Below, in pieces: positions 39,707 through 47,620 of a DNA stretch of 64,000 bases. The stretch is taken from assembly GCA_017994935.1 (NCBI GenBank), contig JAGOJU010000001.1, positions 62,001-126,000 of the forward strand, written 5' to 3'. The first letter of the stretch is position 1. Every line of letters starts with the position of its first letter. The notes below the pieces were generated by a model that worked only from the letters and a program-made list of their open reading frames with translations, was not told where the DNA came from and ran no database searches. Origin of the DNA: Opitutaceae bacterium. GTDB taxonomy: Bacteria > Verrucomicrobiota > Verrucomicrobiia > Opitutales > Opitutaceae. The position numbers were made by a program, and so were the translations under genes.

Positions 39707-40747
39707 TCAAGCGAGAAAGTCCGAAAAGCGCCTCGACCAGCGCTCCCTGAACCGGCCTTCCTCCTGACGCTCCACAAAGAGCGCTGCAAGATCCAGGGAA
39801 TCCGCAAGCCGGATTCCCTCGCCGGGGCCGAGCAGGTAAAGCGCGGTGGCAAACGCGTCCGCCTCCATGCAGCTCGGGGCAAGCACAGTCACGCTATCAA
39901 GTCCCGCTGGCAGCACCCGCCCTGGCAGTGGGTTCACGATATGCCCGAGTTCACCCGAGGGAATCGGGCGATTGCGAAGCGCGTTTCCCGATGTCGCCAA
40001 TGCAAGCCCGCACGCCGCGGCCACTGTGACCGGATAACCCGCTCCAGCGTGCGCAGGAGGCTCGATCCGGCACCACCACGGTTGTCCATCCGGCTTGCAG
40101 CCCACGCCGCGCGCCTCGCCTCCAATCTCAATGAAACTGTTGTCCGCTCCGGCTGCCGTGAGACGATCTATCGCAAGATCGACCGCATAGCCCTTCGCGA
40201 TCGAACACAGGTCGAGTTCGAAGCCTCCCGGCTGGAAAACAGCCAAGGACGCGGGATCGAGCCGCACGCGCAGATAGCCGGTGAACGAGCGGGCCAGTTC
40301 CGCCGCGCCGGATTCCGGCTGGACCGCATTCGCTGGATCTGAAGGCCCAAATCCCAGGGCGTCCGTCAGCCGCCCGATTGTCGGATCGTACGCACCATGC
40401 GTGAGCGCGGCGACTTCAAGCGCGCGCTGCAGCACGGTGAAGGTGTGGCCGCAAACACGCACCCACGTGTTTGCGCCGGCGTTTCGATAGCGCCCGGGAT
40501 CGGAATCAATCTCCCAGGGACTCATGCAGCGCACGACGCTCGCCAGGGCGTCGTGAATCAGCGCTTCCGCCTCGTGCGGGTCCAGCGCGTCGCATTCAAC
40601 CACACGCGCGCGCCAATGGGTTCCCATCGTGGCGCCACTGAAATCCCAGATCCCGCGCGCGCCGACGGTTCCGCGCGTCGGCAGTGTCGCCGGCAGGTTC
40701 GGCGGCACAAGCACGCGCCGGTCCACGTCCTCTCTCACCAGGGTCAC
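39707..40747 (-). CDS. apbE: FAD:protein FMN transferase, ApbE-like
   Basis: About 346 aa. The start is uncertain: GTG 40747 avoids overlap with the upstream gene; GTG 40738 and GTG 40726 (preceded by GAGAGG) are alternatives. ApbE signatures: FSGATMGTHWRARV, GAYDPTIGRLTDALGFG, LDLCSIAKGYAVDLAIDRL, FIEIGGEARGVGCKPDGQPWWCRIEPP, GHIVNPLPGRVL and EADAFATALYLLG with Mg-binding residues. No clear signal peptide is seen at the chosen start, though the family acts outside the cytoplasm or at the membrane. It links FMN through phosphoester to Ser/Thr of partner proteins. Last gene of the PepSY-DUF2271-DUF4198 operon, whose DUF2271 product has a candidate acceptor motif. Confidence 0.88.
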   Translation of the reverse strand: MTLVREDVDRRVLVPPNLPATLPTRGTVGARGIWDFSGATMGTHWRARVVECDALDPHEAEALIHDALASVVRCMSPWEIDSDPGRYRNAGANTWVRVCGHTFTVLQRALEVAALTHGAYDPTIGRLTDALGFGPSDPANAVQPESGAAELARSFTGYLRVRLDPASLAVFQPGGFELDLCSIAKGYAVDLAIDRLTAAGADNSFIEIGGEARGVGCKPDGQPWWCRIEPPAHAGAGYPVTVAAACGLALATSGNALRNRPIPSGELGHIVNPLPGRVLPAGLDSVTVLAPSCMEADAFATALYLLGPGEGIRLADSLDLAALFVERQEEGRFRERWSRRFSDFLA

Positions 40748-40781
40748 AGTTCGTGCGCTTGGGGTCCTCGAGTGACCCGGA

Positions 40782-41624
40782 TCAGTCGGGCAGCACTTCG
40801 AACGTGGCAATGTAGGTGTACGACTTTTCAGAGGGCACACCGTGCAGTTTTCCGGCGGTCGTCGCACTCGCCTCAAGCCAGTAGCGTCCCGCCTGCGGCC
40901 ACTTGACCTGCACGATGCCTTCCGAATCCGTGCGCAGGTTCATATCCCCGGCCTCGTCGCGGTATCGATCGTCGCCGCGCACCACCGTCACTTCCGCGTT
41001 GGCCGCGGGCCTGCCGTCGAGCAGCAGTCGAAACCGCGCGGATTCGCCGACAAACAGGTCATTGGGATGCGTCACGTACTCCATTTCGATTCCCTTGCCC
41101 GATGGCCTGAGAACCCCGTCACTCGGCTTGCCGCAGGTCACGAAGGTGACCACATGGCGGCCGCCCGACTCGCGTAGCTTGAAGCCGGGTTTCTTTGCCA
41201 TGCCTTCGGCAACGAGCGACTCCGGCGTGCCACGCCAGCGCTCAGTTTTTCCATCCTTTTCGTAGCTTCCAAAAAGCGTGGGATCACCCGGGGATGTCGG
41301 ACGACGCACGATGCCGGGCTTGAGGGAGATCGCGTACGTGCCCTGTTGCGTGAGCTGAAGCTCGAATGAACTGCGCACCTGGCCGCCAACTGCATTCTGG
41401 ACGGCGACCGGTTTTCCATCAGGCCCGTGCACCTCTATGGCCTCGATCGGAACGGGCCGATGATTCGGGAAAAAAAGGTTGTTCGAGACCGCAGCCTCGA
41501 AGGAAACCCATTGGTCCGTCCCTGAAAGGACAGTCATGGAGGGCAGAATCCAGACCCGGTGGGCGTGCAGGGCGGACGTGCCAAGAAGCAGTCCGGCGGC
41601 GAGAAGAATGCGGTGCGATTTCAT
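40782..41624 (-). CDS. DUF4198 domain periplasmic protein
   Basis: A 280-aa protein starting at ATG 41624 (MKSHRILLAAGLLLGTSALHAH), a Sec signal ending at ALHA. The mature N-terminus begins HRVWILPSMTVLSG, the typical DUF4198 opening with an exposed His. The C-terminal ~90 residues (FVGESARFRLLLDGRPAANAEVTVVRGDDRYRDEAG ... GRYWLEASA) are an Ig/CNA-B-like sandwich. In other bacteria these proteins accompany PepSY and TonB iron-uptake genes and may bind metal. Thirteen bases separate it from the DUF2271 gene. Confidence 0.87.
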   Translation of the reverse strand: MKSHRILLAAGLLLGTSALHAHRVWILPSMTVLSGTDQWVSFEAAVSNNLFFPNHRPVPIEAIEVHGPDGKPVAVQNAVGGQVRSSFELQLTQQGTYAISLKPGIVRRPTSPGDPTLFGSYEKDGKTERWRGTPESLVAEGMAKKPGFKLRESGGRHVVTFVTCGKPSDGVLRPSGKGIEMEYVTHPNDLFVGESARFRLLLDGRPAANAEVTVVRGDDRYRDEAGDMNLRTDSEGIVQVKWPQAGRYWLEASATTAGKLHGVPSEKSYTYIATFEVLPD

Positions 41625-41637
41625 GAGTTGAAAGTCA

Positions 41638-42165
41638 TCAGTCGATCTGGCGGAGCGTGACGGTGCCGAGTTCGCGTTCACCCTTCACGGAAACATCGAC
41701 CCTGGAATTCCTGGAAACCGTGAAGGGCACGCGCACCACTTCACGCCCGCCCACTTCGCGGGCGGCCTCGACGTACATCGTGTACTCGCCGTCGCCGAGC
41801 TTCTCGGTGACACTGGACGGCAGCCTGACCTCATGCGTGCCCACGGGCCGGGTCGGACCGCTCAATCCATCGATGGGCAGATCGAGATCCCGTCCTGACT
41901 TGCGCCACCATTGGCGCAGGTCCTTGAGCCAGGTCTCGCCTTCATCGCCCTTCATGTCCACGTCGTACCAGACGCCCACATTGATCACCGAGCGGTCCGG
42001 CCCTTCGATCCACAACGCCACGTAGGGCCGGTGGTACTCGGAGACATCGAGCTGCGGGATCTCGACCGTCGCGGCGAGTTGTGCAGCCGCCGAGGTGGCG
42101 ACAGTGCAGACAAGGCCCGGCGCCAGACGGGCCGTGAAATGTGAAAAGGAACGCGTTGTCATCAA
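41638..42165 (-). CDS. DUF2271 domain periplasmic protein with candidate flavinylation motif
   Basis: A 175-aa protein with a signal peptide (cleavage about residue 28, SAAA). The mature part is one DUF2271 domain (PYVALWIEGPDRSVINVGVWYD ... TWLKDLRQWWRKSG ... GEYTMYVEAAREVGGREVVRVPF). Residues D99-G-L-S-G-P-T105 fit the ApbE acceptor pattern D-x-x-[ST]-G-A-[ST] with Pro for Ala, so T105 could carry covalent FMN. The gene sits between PepSY and DUF4198 in an operon ending with apbE. Domain call is firm; flavinylation is inferred. Confidence 0.87.
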   Translation of the reverse strand: MMTTRSFSHFTARLAPGLVCTVATSAAAQLAATVEIPQLDVSEYHRPYVALWIEGPDRSVINVGVWYDVDMKGDEGETWLKDLRQWWRKSGRDLDLPIDGLSGPTRPVGTHEVRLPSSVTEKLGDGEYTMYVEAAREVGGREVVRVPFTVSRNSRVDVSVKGERELGTVTLRQID

Positions 42166-42174
42166 AGGATAGGG

Positions 42175-42861
42175 CTACAGATGGAGGAAAAAAATGATGA
42201 GGACGAAGGGAAGCGCGATGCCCGCCACCACCACCGGCCAGGTCATTGGCCGCCGTCGGGCATGCACCACGAGCAAGGCGAGGCCGGTGACACAGAAAAC
42301 AACCGATACAACCGAGAAAAAATCCATGAACAGGATCCACGGACTGCCGGTGTGGCGTCCCTTGTGGAGGTCGTTGAGCCAGGCGATGACTCCACGGGTG
42401 GTGACTTCCTTTTCAATCTCTCCGCTCGCACGATCAATGGTGAGCCAGCCGTCTCCCCCGGGCCGCGGGAGATCGATGTAGATCTCTTCCCCCGTCCACT
42501 CCACCCGCCGCGCTCCTGGATCGGAATCGATCTCGCTCCTCAGCCATTCCCGCACCTCTGGGGGCACGACCTGGCGTGACCTCGTCGGGCCGCTGGTGTC
42601 CGCTGAGATTCTTGAGAGCAGATGCGCCGGCAATTTTGCCTGGGTCCGCACAATCCGTGGCTTGGTCGTGAAACTTGCCGCGTGATTGAGCGTGATGCCC
42701 GTGGCTGCGAAAAAGATCATCGCCGCCAGCGCAAAGGCACCACTGACCCAGTGCCACAGGTAAAACTGCTTGATCCAGAACGAGCGACCGACGCTTTTGG
42801 GCGGCACCGCAGCCGGTGGCTTTTCCGCAGGATCGAGAACGGGTAATTCCTCTCTACTCAT
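42175..42861 (-). CDS. PepSY-associated membrane protein
   Basis: A 228-aa protein with helices at ~35-58 (LWHWVSGAFALAAMIFFAATGITLNH), ~172-195 and ~205-226 and a periplasmic PepSY-like domain at ~95-160. Conserved His in LWHWVSG, GITLNHAA and LNDLHKGRHTG are possible heme ligands; related full-size PepSY proteins move electrons across the inner membrane to reduce ferric siderophores or flavins. First gene of the minus-strand operon. S90-G-P-T93 within the periplasmic domain resembles the motif seen in the DUF2271 partner, possibly by chance. Confidence 0.85.
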   Translation of the reverse strand: MSREELPVLDPAEKPPAAVPPKSVGRSFWIKQFYLWHWVSGAFALAAMIFFAATGITLNHAASFTTKPRIVRTQAKLPAHLLSRISADTSGPTRSRQVVPPEVREWLRSEIDSDPGARRVEWTGEEIYIDLPRPGGDGWLTIDRASGEIEKEVTTRGVIAWLNDLHKGRHTGSPWILFMDFFSVVSVVFCVTGLALLVVHARRRPMTWPVVVAGIALPFVLIIFFLHL

Positions 42862-42952
42862 TGGAAATCAATAAACTGCCCAAATGGCACCGAAGCTTGC
42901 GGTGAATCGATAGCAGATGAAATGAGCCGAGAGATAGTCACAGAGATCGAGA

Positions 42953-43001
42953 TGAGACTGAGGCTCATTATCTTCGTCAAGAATTTTGAGACTTCGTCTC
43001 A
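42953..43001. promoter_or_regulatory. Pair of 15-bp dyads (TGAGAC-N3-GTCTCA) upstream of the PepSY operon
   Basis: Site B, TGAGACTTCGTCTCA (42987-43001), is a perfect 6-3-6 inverted repeat. Site A, TGAGACTGAGGCTCA (42953-42967), matches it with one mismatch between arms. Centres are 34 bp apart. They lie 90-140 bases before the PepSY start, where an operator would be expected. No T-tract follows either, so terminators are unlikely. The rest of 42862-43118 shows no gene. Confidence 0.4.
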
Positions 43002-43118
43002 CGAGCTTGGTTCCGTCGTCCCCCCGGCACCACCTGCCCGGCCACAACGGGGGTCAGTCGACCTTGACAGCGCCGGGGGTGACTGATTCCCCACAGAGTC
43101 TTCACGTGGTTCCACCAC

Positions 43119-43159
43119 CCGGACGAGACGCGCCGTACCCGGATTCGCCAAGACGACGC
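43119..43159 (+). promoter_or_regulatory. Guanidine-III (ykkC-III) riboswitch
   Basis: The 41-nt aptamer matches the guanidine-III consensus: CCGG-ACGAG-AC-GCGCCGT-ACCCGG, a variable linker and AAG-ACGACGC. P1 pairs CCGG (43119-43122) with CCGG (43139-43142); the pseudoknot helix pairs GCGCCGT (43130-43136) with ACGACGC (43153-43159) with one C-A mismatch. The conserved ACGAG is intact. It ends 22 bases before the start of an SMR exporter of the guanidinium type, the usual target. A TTGACA lies at 43064, but no good -10 box follows. Class and ligand follow established knowledge of this RNA family. Confidence 0.85.
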
Positions 43160-43181
43160 AAGCCAAGCTCTCACTCGTCGC

Positions 43182-43508
43182 ATGAAATCCTGGTTCATCC
43201 TGATCGCCGCCGGTCTGCTCGAAATCTGCTGGGCCTCCGCCCTCAAATCCACCGAAGGACTTTCCCGCCTCTGGCCCACGGTGTTCTTCATCACCACCCT
43301 GTCGGCCAGCATGCTGCTGCTCGCCATCGCGGTGAAACACATCCCCGTCGGCACCGCATATGCCGTCTGGGTCGGCATCGGCGCAGCAGGCACCGCAATC
43401 GTCGCGATCTTCCTTCAGGGAGAAACACTCTCGGCCGGTCGTGGGCTCTTCCTGGGACTGCTGATCGTCTCGATCATCGGCCTGAAGCTGACGACCACCG
43501 TCCACTGA
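43182..43508 (+). CDS. gdx: Guanidinium exporter, small multidrug resistance family (SugE/Gdx)
   Basis: A 108-aa four-helix membrane protein. SMR features: LIAAGLLEICWASALKSTEGLSRL with the essential Glu14-equivalent in helix 1 (E13 in LLEICW), AVKHIPVGTAYAVWVGIGAAGTAIVAIFLQGE and a last helix GLFLGLLIVSIIGLKLTT. The KHIPVGTAYAVWVGIGAAGT string is typical of the SugE/Gdx branch that exchanges guanidinium for protons, rather than EmrE. The guanidine-III riboswitch just upstream independently supports this substrate. Confidence 0.93.
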   Translation: MKSWFILIAAGLLEICWASALKSTEGLSRLWPTVFFITTLSASMLLLAIAVKHIPVGTAYAVWVGIGAAGTAIVAIFLQGETLSAGRGLFLGLLIVSIIGLKLTTTVH

Positions 43509-43600
43509 CACAAACAGGGCAATTCCGGCACTTGATCCGTACCGCGGAAGGTGACCCGCTCACCGCCACTCAATCCGCGGCTGCGGGCATTTTCCAAACC

Positions 43601-43693
43601 ATGCTCTTCAATCTCACCCACCAGGAAAGAAAAATGCTCGGCTGGATCGCCGTCCTTCTCGCGCTCGGCGTATTGGGCATCTGGATACTGTAG
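43601..43693 (+). CDS. Possible 30-aa single-helix membrane peptide
   Basis: Between gdx and the 3' end of nadB, an ATG at 43601 opens a 30-residue frame: a polar start LTHQERKMLGW followed by a helix IAVLLALGVLGIWIL and a TAG stop. The LTxQERxxLxxL-helix pattern resembles the N-terminal part of short membrane proteins seen beside comEA-like genes in this phylum. No ribosome binding site is obvious. It could also be a remnant. Confidence 0.3.
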   Translation: MLFNLTHQERKMLGWIAVLLALGVLGIWIL

Positions 43694-43702
43694 CGCCCCG
43701 AC

Positions 43703-45340
43703 TCAGCGCCGCCGCGGGGCGACGATCACCGAATCGCTCGCCGTCTTCAGTTTGCGCGGGAAATCCATGATCGCGTGCAGCCCACGGCTCTCTCTCCGCT
43801 TCAGCGCACTCGCCACGATCAGGTCCGCAACCTGGAGGAGGTTGCGCAGTTCAAGCAGCTTCGTGTCGACCGAGAAATTCCAGTAGTAGTCATGAATCTC
43901 CCTCGTGAGCGTGGCGATGCGCGTGTGCGCACGCTCCAGGCGCTTGGTCGTGCGCATGATGCCCACATAGTCCCAGAGGGTCCGGCGCAGTTCATCCCAA
44001 TTGTGAGAGAGCACCACCCGTTCGTCCGGATCACCGCCGCCAAGATCGCGCCATGGCGGCAGTGAGCGGGGATCCGCCGGCCTGCTGCGCAGATAGGCAT
44101 CGACCGCCTCTGAGCCCCGGTGCGACATCACAACCGCCTCAAGCAGTGAATTGCTCGCAAGGCGGTTCGCGCCGTGCAGCCCTGTGCTCGCCGCCTCACC
44201 CGAGGCATACAGTCCGGGCAGCGACGTTTCCGCCCTGAGATTCGTCATCACTCCACCGCAGGTGTAGTGGGCGGCCGGAACCACGGGCACCTGAACCTTC
44301 GCAAGATCGTAACCGAGGCGTTTGCAGGTGCGGTAAATCTGGGGAAAATGGCCGCGGATGAAATCGGGGCGCCGATGGGTGATGTCGAGCCACACATGGG
44401 GCGCACCGCTCTGCTTCATCTCGTTGTCGATCGCGCGCGCGACAATGTCGCGCGGCGCCAGGTCCGCGAGCGGGTGATATCGCTTCATGAACGCCTCGCC
44501 CTCGAAATTGCGCAGGACCGCACCCTCGCCGCGCACGGCTTCACTGATGAGGAATCGTTCGCCCGTGGTGGAATACAGCGTGGTCGGATGGAACTGGATG
44601 AACTCCATGTTCCTGATGGCCACTCCCGCACGGTACGCCATCGCTATGCCGTCGCCTGTCGCGATGTCCGGGTTTGTCGTGTAGAGGTAGACCTGCCCGG
44701 CCCCGCCGGAACTCAGCATTACGACGGGTGCACTGAAGGAGACGACCCGGCCGCTCTGCACATCGAGCGCATACAGACCGGCGACGCGCCTCCCGCTTCG
44801 TCCGCGGGCTCGGCCGATCCGGTCGGTCGTGATGACATCGATTGCAAAAAAGTGCTCCAGCAGGTCCACACGTTCCGCACGGGCCACCGCCTTGAGCAGC
44901 GCCTCCTCGATCGCCTTTCCCGTCGTGTCCTTCACATGCAGGATGCGCCGCTCGCCATGCCCCCCCTCGCGCCCAAGGTCATAGGCTCCCGCTTCGTTGC
45001 GCGAAAATCTCACACCCCAGTCGACCAGTTCGCGCACGCGCAACGGACCATCGCGCACGATTTCCCTGACGACGTTTTCATCGCACAGCCCGTCGCCGGC
45101 AACGAGCGTGTCGCGCACGTGTTTGTCGAAATCATCCGTCTGCGCGGTCACGACCGCGATGCCACCCTGCGCAAAATTCGTGTTTGAATCCGCCTTGTTC
45201 TTCTTTGTGAGAATGGCCACAGAGTGCCCTCGCGCCGCCGCCTTCAGCGCGAAGCTGAGTCCCGCAATCCCGCTGCCCACAACGAGGATGTCGTACCGGC
45301 CCCGCGGCGATTGCCGCGGCTTCAAGCGGGAGGCTGTCAC
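43703..45340 (-). CDS. nadB: L-aspartate oxidase
   Basis: A 545-aa FAD enzyme that oxidises aspartate to iminoaspartate for NAD synthesis. It starts at GTG 45340, overlapping the panC stop (GTGA). Motifs: DILVVGSGIAGLSFALKAA (FAD-binding), NTNFAQGGIAVV, GGAGQVYLYTTNP, EFIQFHPTTLY, EAVRGEGAVLRN, HYTCGGVMTNLRAETSLPGLYASGEAASTGLHGANRLASNSLLEAVV. The last string, with the active Arg, separates it from succinate dehydrogenase relatives. nadA and nadC are not in the window. Confidence 0.93.
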   Translation of the reverse strand: MTASRLKPRQSPRGRYDILVVGSGIAGLSFALKAAARGHSVAILTKKNKADSNTNFAQGGIAVVTAQTDDFDKHVRDTLVAGDGLCDENVVREIVRDGPLRVRELVDWGVRFSRNEAGAYDLGREGGHGERRILHVKDTTGKAIEEALLKAVARAERVDLLEHFFAIDVITTDRIGRARGRSGRRVAGLYALDVQSGRVVSFSAPVVMLSSGGAGQVYLYTTNPDIATGDGIAMAYRAGVAIRNMEFIQFHPTTLYSTTGERFLISEAVRGEGAVLRNFEGEAFMKRYHPLADLAPRDIVARAIDNEMKQSGAPHVWLDITHRRPDFIRGHFPQIYRTCKRLGYDLAKVQVPVVPAAHYTCGGVMTNLRAETSLPGLYASGEAASTGLHGANRLASNSLLEAVVMSHRGSEAVDAYLRSRPADPRSLPPWRDLGGGDPDERVVLSHNWDELRRTLWDYVGIMRTTKRLERAHTRIATLTREIHDYYWNFSVDTKLLELRNLLQVADLIVASALKRRESRGLHAIMDFPRKLKTASDSVIVAPRRR

Positions 45341-46179
45341 AGGAGGATATTGTCGATCAACCGCACCTCATCCACCCAGGCGGCCACCGCCATCATCGAC
45401 TTCCCGCTCACCGCCTCACGCACGGGCTCCATCGTCAGGCTGTCCGTCACCGCAACGTAGATGACCCGCACCCGGCGATGCTGCGAAAGAATGTGCGTCG
45501 CCTCGGCTATCAGGCGGTCCGGCCGGTGCTCCCCCTGGGCCACCATCTCCCGGGCCTTGCTCAACGCCTGGTGCAGCGCAACGGCCTCCTTCCTCTGGCT
45601 GGGACTGAGGTAACGGTTGCGCGAACTCATCGCCAGTCCGTCCGGTTCCCGCACCGTCGGCCCCACAATGACCTCCACCGGAATCAGTAGATCCCCGATC
45701 ATCTTGCGGATCACCGCAACCTGCTGGGAATCCTTCTGGCCGAATACCACGATATCCGGCCCCACAATGTTCAGCAGCTTCGCCACCACGGTTGTCACCC
45801 CCCGGAAATGGGTCGGCCGCGAGGCCCCTTCAAGCGGCTTGCTCACGTGATCCTCAATCACGTAGGTCGAATATCCCTTCGGATACATCTCCTCCACGGT
45901 TGGCGCAAAGACCACATCCGCGCCCGCCTCCATGCAGGCCGCCTGGTCTGCGGCAAGATCGCGCGGATACTTTGCGAAGTCCTCGTTCGGGCCGAACTGC
46001 GCCGGGTTCACAAAGATCGAGACCACCACCGTGTCCGCATGCTCCGCGGCCAGTCGGATCAGGCTCCGGTGTCCGTCGTGAAGTGCGCCCAGGGTGGGCA
46101 CCAGGGCAATGACATGATCCCCGGCGCGTCTGTCTCGAACCAGGGCCCGGAGGGCTGCAATGCTGTGGATCGTTTGCAT
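45337..46179 (-). CDS. panC: Pantothenate synthetase
   Basis: A 280-aa protein joining pantoate and beta-alanine with ATP. Signatures: VPTLGALHDGHRSLIRLA (HIGH-like DGHRSL; the usual PTMGxLHxGH has Leu for Met), VVSIFVNPAQFGPNEDFAKYPRDL, GATTVVxKL-like FRGVTTVVAKLLNIV, FGQKDSQQVAVIRKM and MSSRNRYLSPSQR. Upstream of the nadB gene with a 4-base overlap, so two cofactor pathways are coupled in one transcript. Confidence 0.95.
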   Translation of the reverse strand: MQTIHSIAALRALVRDRRAGDHVIALVPTLGALHDGHRSLIRLAAEHADTVVVSIFVNPAQFGPNEDFAKYPRDLAADQAACMEAGADVVFAPTVEEMYPKGYSTYVIEDHVSKPLEGASRPTHFRGVTTVVAKLLNIVGPDIVVFGQKDSQQVAVIRKMIGDLLIPVEVIVGPTVREPDGLAMSSRNRYLSPSQRKEAVALHQALSKAREMVAQGEHRPDRLIAEATHILSQHRRVRVIYVAVTDSLTMEPVREAVSGKSMMAVAAWVDEVRLIDNILL

Positions 46180-46285
46180 GGAGAAGCGGTGTCAACGACA
46201 CGCTTGACACGAACAAACGGTAGCAGGTCCGCTAGTTCAAGTTTTTCGCCCGCTTCTTTGCAGGCGGCCAACGCTCCTTTTCACA

Positions 46286-47515
46286 ATGATCCGCATCAAC
46301 GAAAATTACACCAAGCTCAAGGCTTCCTATCTCTTCAGCGATATCGCACGGCGTGTCTCCGCATACACGCAGGCCAACCCCTCGAAGCCGGTCATCCGGC
46401 TCGGCATCGGCGATGTCACCGAACCGCTGCCTGCGGTTTGCATCGACGCCTTGCACGCGGGCACGGACGAGATGTCTAGGCGCGCGACCTTCAAGGGCTA
46501 TGGTCCTGAGCAGGGCTACGCCTTTCTGCGCGAGGCCATCGCCCAGAACGACTATGCCGCGCGCGGCTGCAGGATTGAAGCCGATGAGATCTTTGTTTCG
46601 GACGGATCGAAGTGCGACTGCGGAAACATCCAGGAGATCTTTGCAACCGACGGCCTGCGTCTCGCGATTCCCGATCCTGTCTACCCCGTTTACGTCGACA
46701 CCAATGTCATGGCCGGTCGCACCGGCGGCGTCGTCGATGGACGGTATGAGGGCATCACCTATCTCGAAAGCACGCCCGCCAACGGTTATGTCCCATCGGT
46801 TCCATCCACGCCTGCGGACCTGATCTACCTGTGCTTCCCGAACAACCCCACAGGTGCCGTGGCGACACGCGAACAGTTGGCCGCCTGGGTCGCCTATGCG
46901 CGCGCCAACAGGGCGATCATTCTCTTCGACTCCGCGTACGAGGCCTACATTCGCGATCCGCGCATCCCCCACTCCATCTACGAAATCGAAGGCGCCCGCG
47001 AGGTCGCAATCGAGTTCCGCAGCTTCTCCAAGACCGCAGGCTTCACCGGCACCCGCTGCGCCTACACCGTCGTTCCGAAGGATCTGCTCGCGTTCGACCA
47101 TGCAGGCAAGAGCCACTCCGTGCACGCACTCTGGAACAGGCGTCACACGACAAAGTTCAACGGTGTCTCCTACCCCGTGCAAAAGGCGGCCGCCGCAATC
47201 TTCACGGAAGCCGGCAAGCAGCAGGTGAAGGCCATGACGGACTTCTACCTCGCAAATGCCGCACTGATCCGCTCAGCCATGCTCAAGCTCGGGCTCTCCT
47301 GCGTCGGCGGCGACAACGCCCCCTACATCTGGATCAACACCGGCCGCGACTCCTGGGAATTCTTCGACCTCCTTCTCAATCAGGCCCAGGTGGTTTGCAC
47401 GCCGGGCGCCGGCTTCGGCAAGTGCGGCGAGGGCCACGTGCGCATCAGCGCCTTCAATTCGCGCGAGAACGTGGAGGCCGCCCTCTCACGCATCGCCACC
47501 GCCCTGAAGGGATGA
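46286..47515 (+). CDS. dapL: LL-diaminopimelate aminotransferase
   Basis: A 409-aa class I/II PLP aminotransferase. It begins [24 protein letters not shown] and has [50 protein letters not shown] and the PLP lysine K249 in [19 protein letters not shown], all diagnostic for DapL. It makes LL-DAP directly from tetrahydrodipicolinate, the short lysine/peptidoglycan route found in Verrucomicrobia, Chlamydiae and plants. Divergent from panC. Confidence 0.95.
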   Translation: MIRINENYTKLKASYLFSDIARRVSAYTQANPSKPVIRLGIGDVTEPLPAVCIDALHAGTDEMSRRATFKGYGPEQGYAFLREAIAQNDYAARGCRIEADEIFVSDGSKCDCGNIQEIFATDGLRLAIPDPVYPVYVDTNVMAGRTGGVVDGRYEGITYLESTPANGYVPSVPSTPADLIYLCFPNNPTGAVATREQLAAWVAYARANRAIILFDSAYEAYIRDPRIPHSIYEIEGAREVAIEFRSFSKTAGFTGTRCAYTVVPKDLLAFDHAGKSHSVHALWNRRHTTKFNGVSYPVQKAAAAIFTEAGKQQVKAMTDFYLANAALIRSAMLKLGLSCVGGDNAPYIWINTGRDSWEFFDLLLNQAQVVCTPGAGFGKCGEGHVRISAFNSRENVEAALSRIATALKG

Positions 47516-47620
47516 ACCTGAATTTCCTCCGGGAAAAACGCGTGGGCACCTGCCGATGACACGGAGCAGCGTTGAGATTCGGCTGGCTTCGTCCCTGCGT
47601 TCACTGAGAGTTGGCGCATC

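Noticed and set aside
42987..43001. Perfect hairpin TGAGACTTCGTCTCA as a transcription terminator
   Set aside because: No T-tract follows on either strand, it does not lie at the end of a gene, and a second similar dyad nearby fits an operator better.
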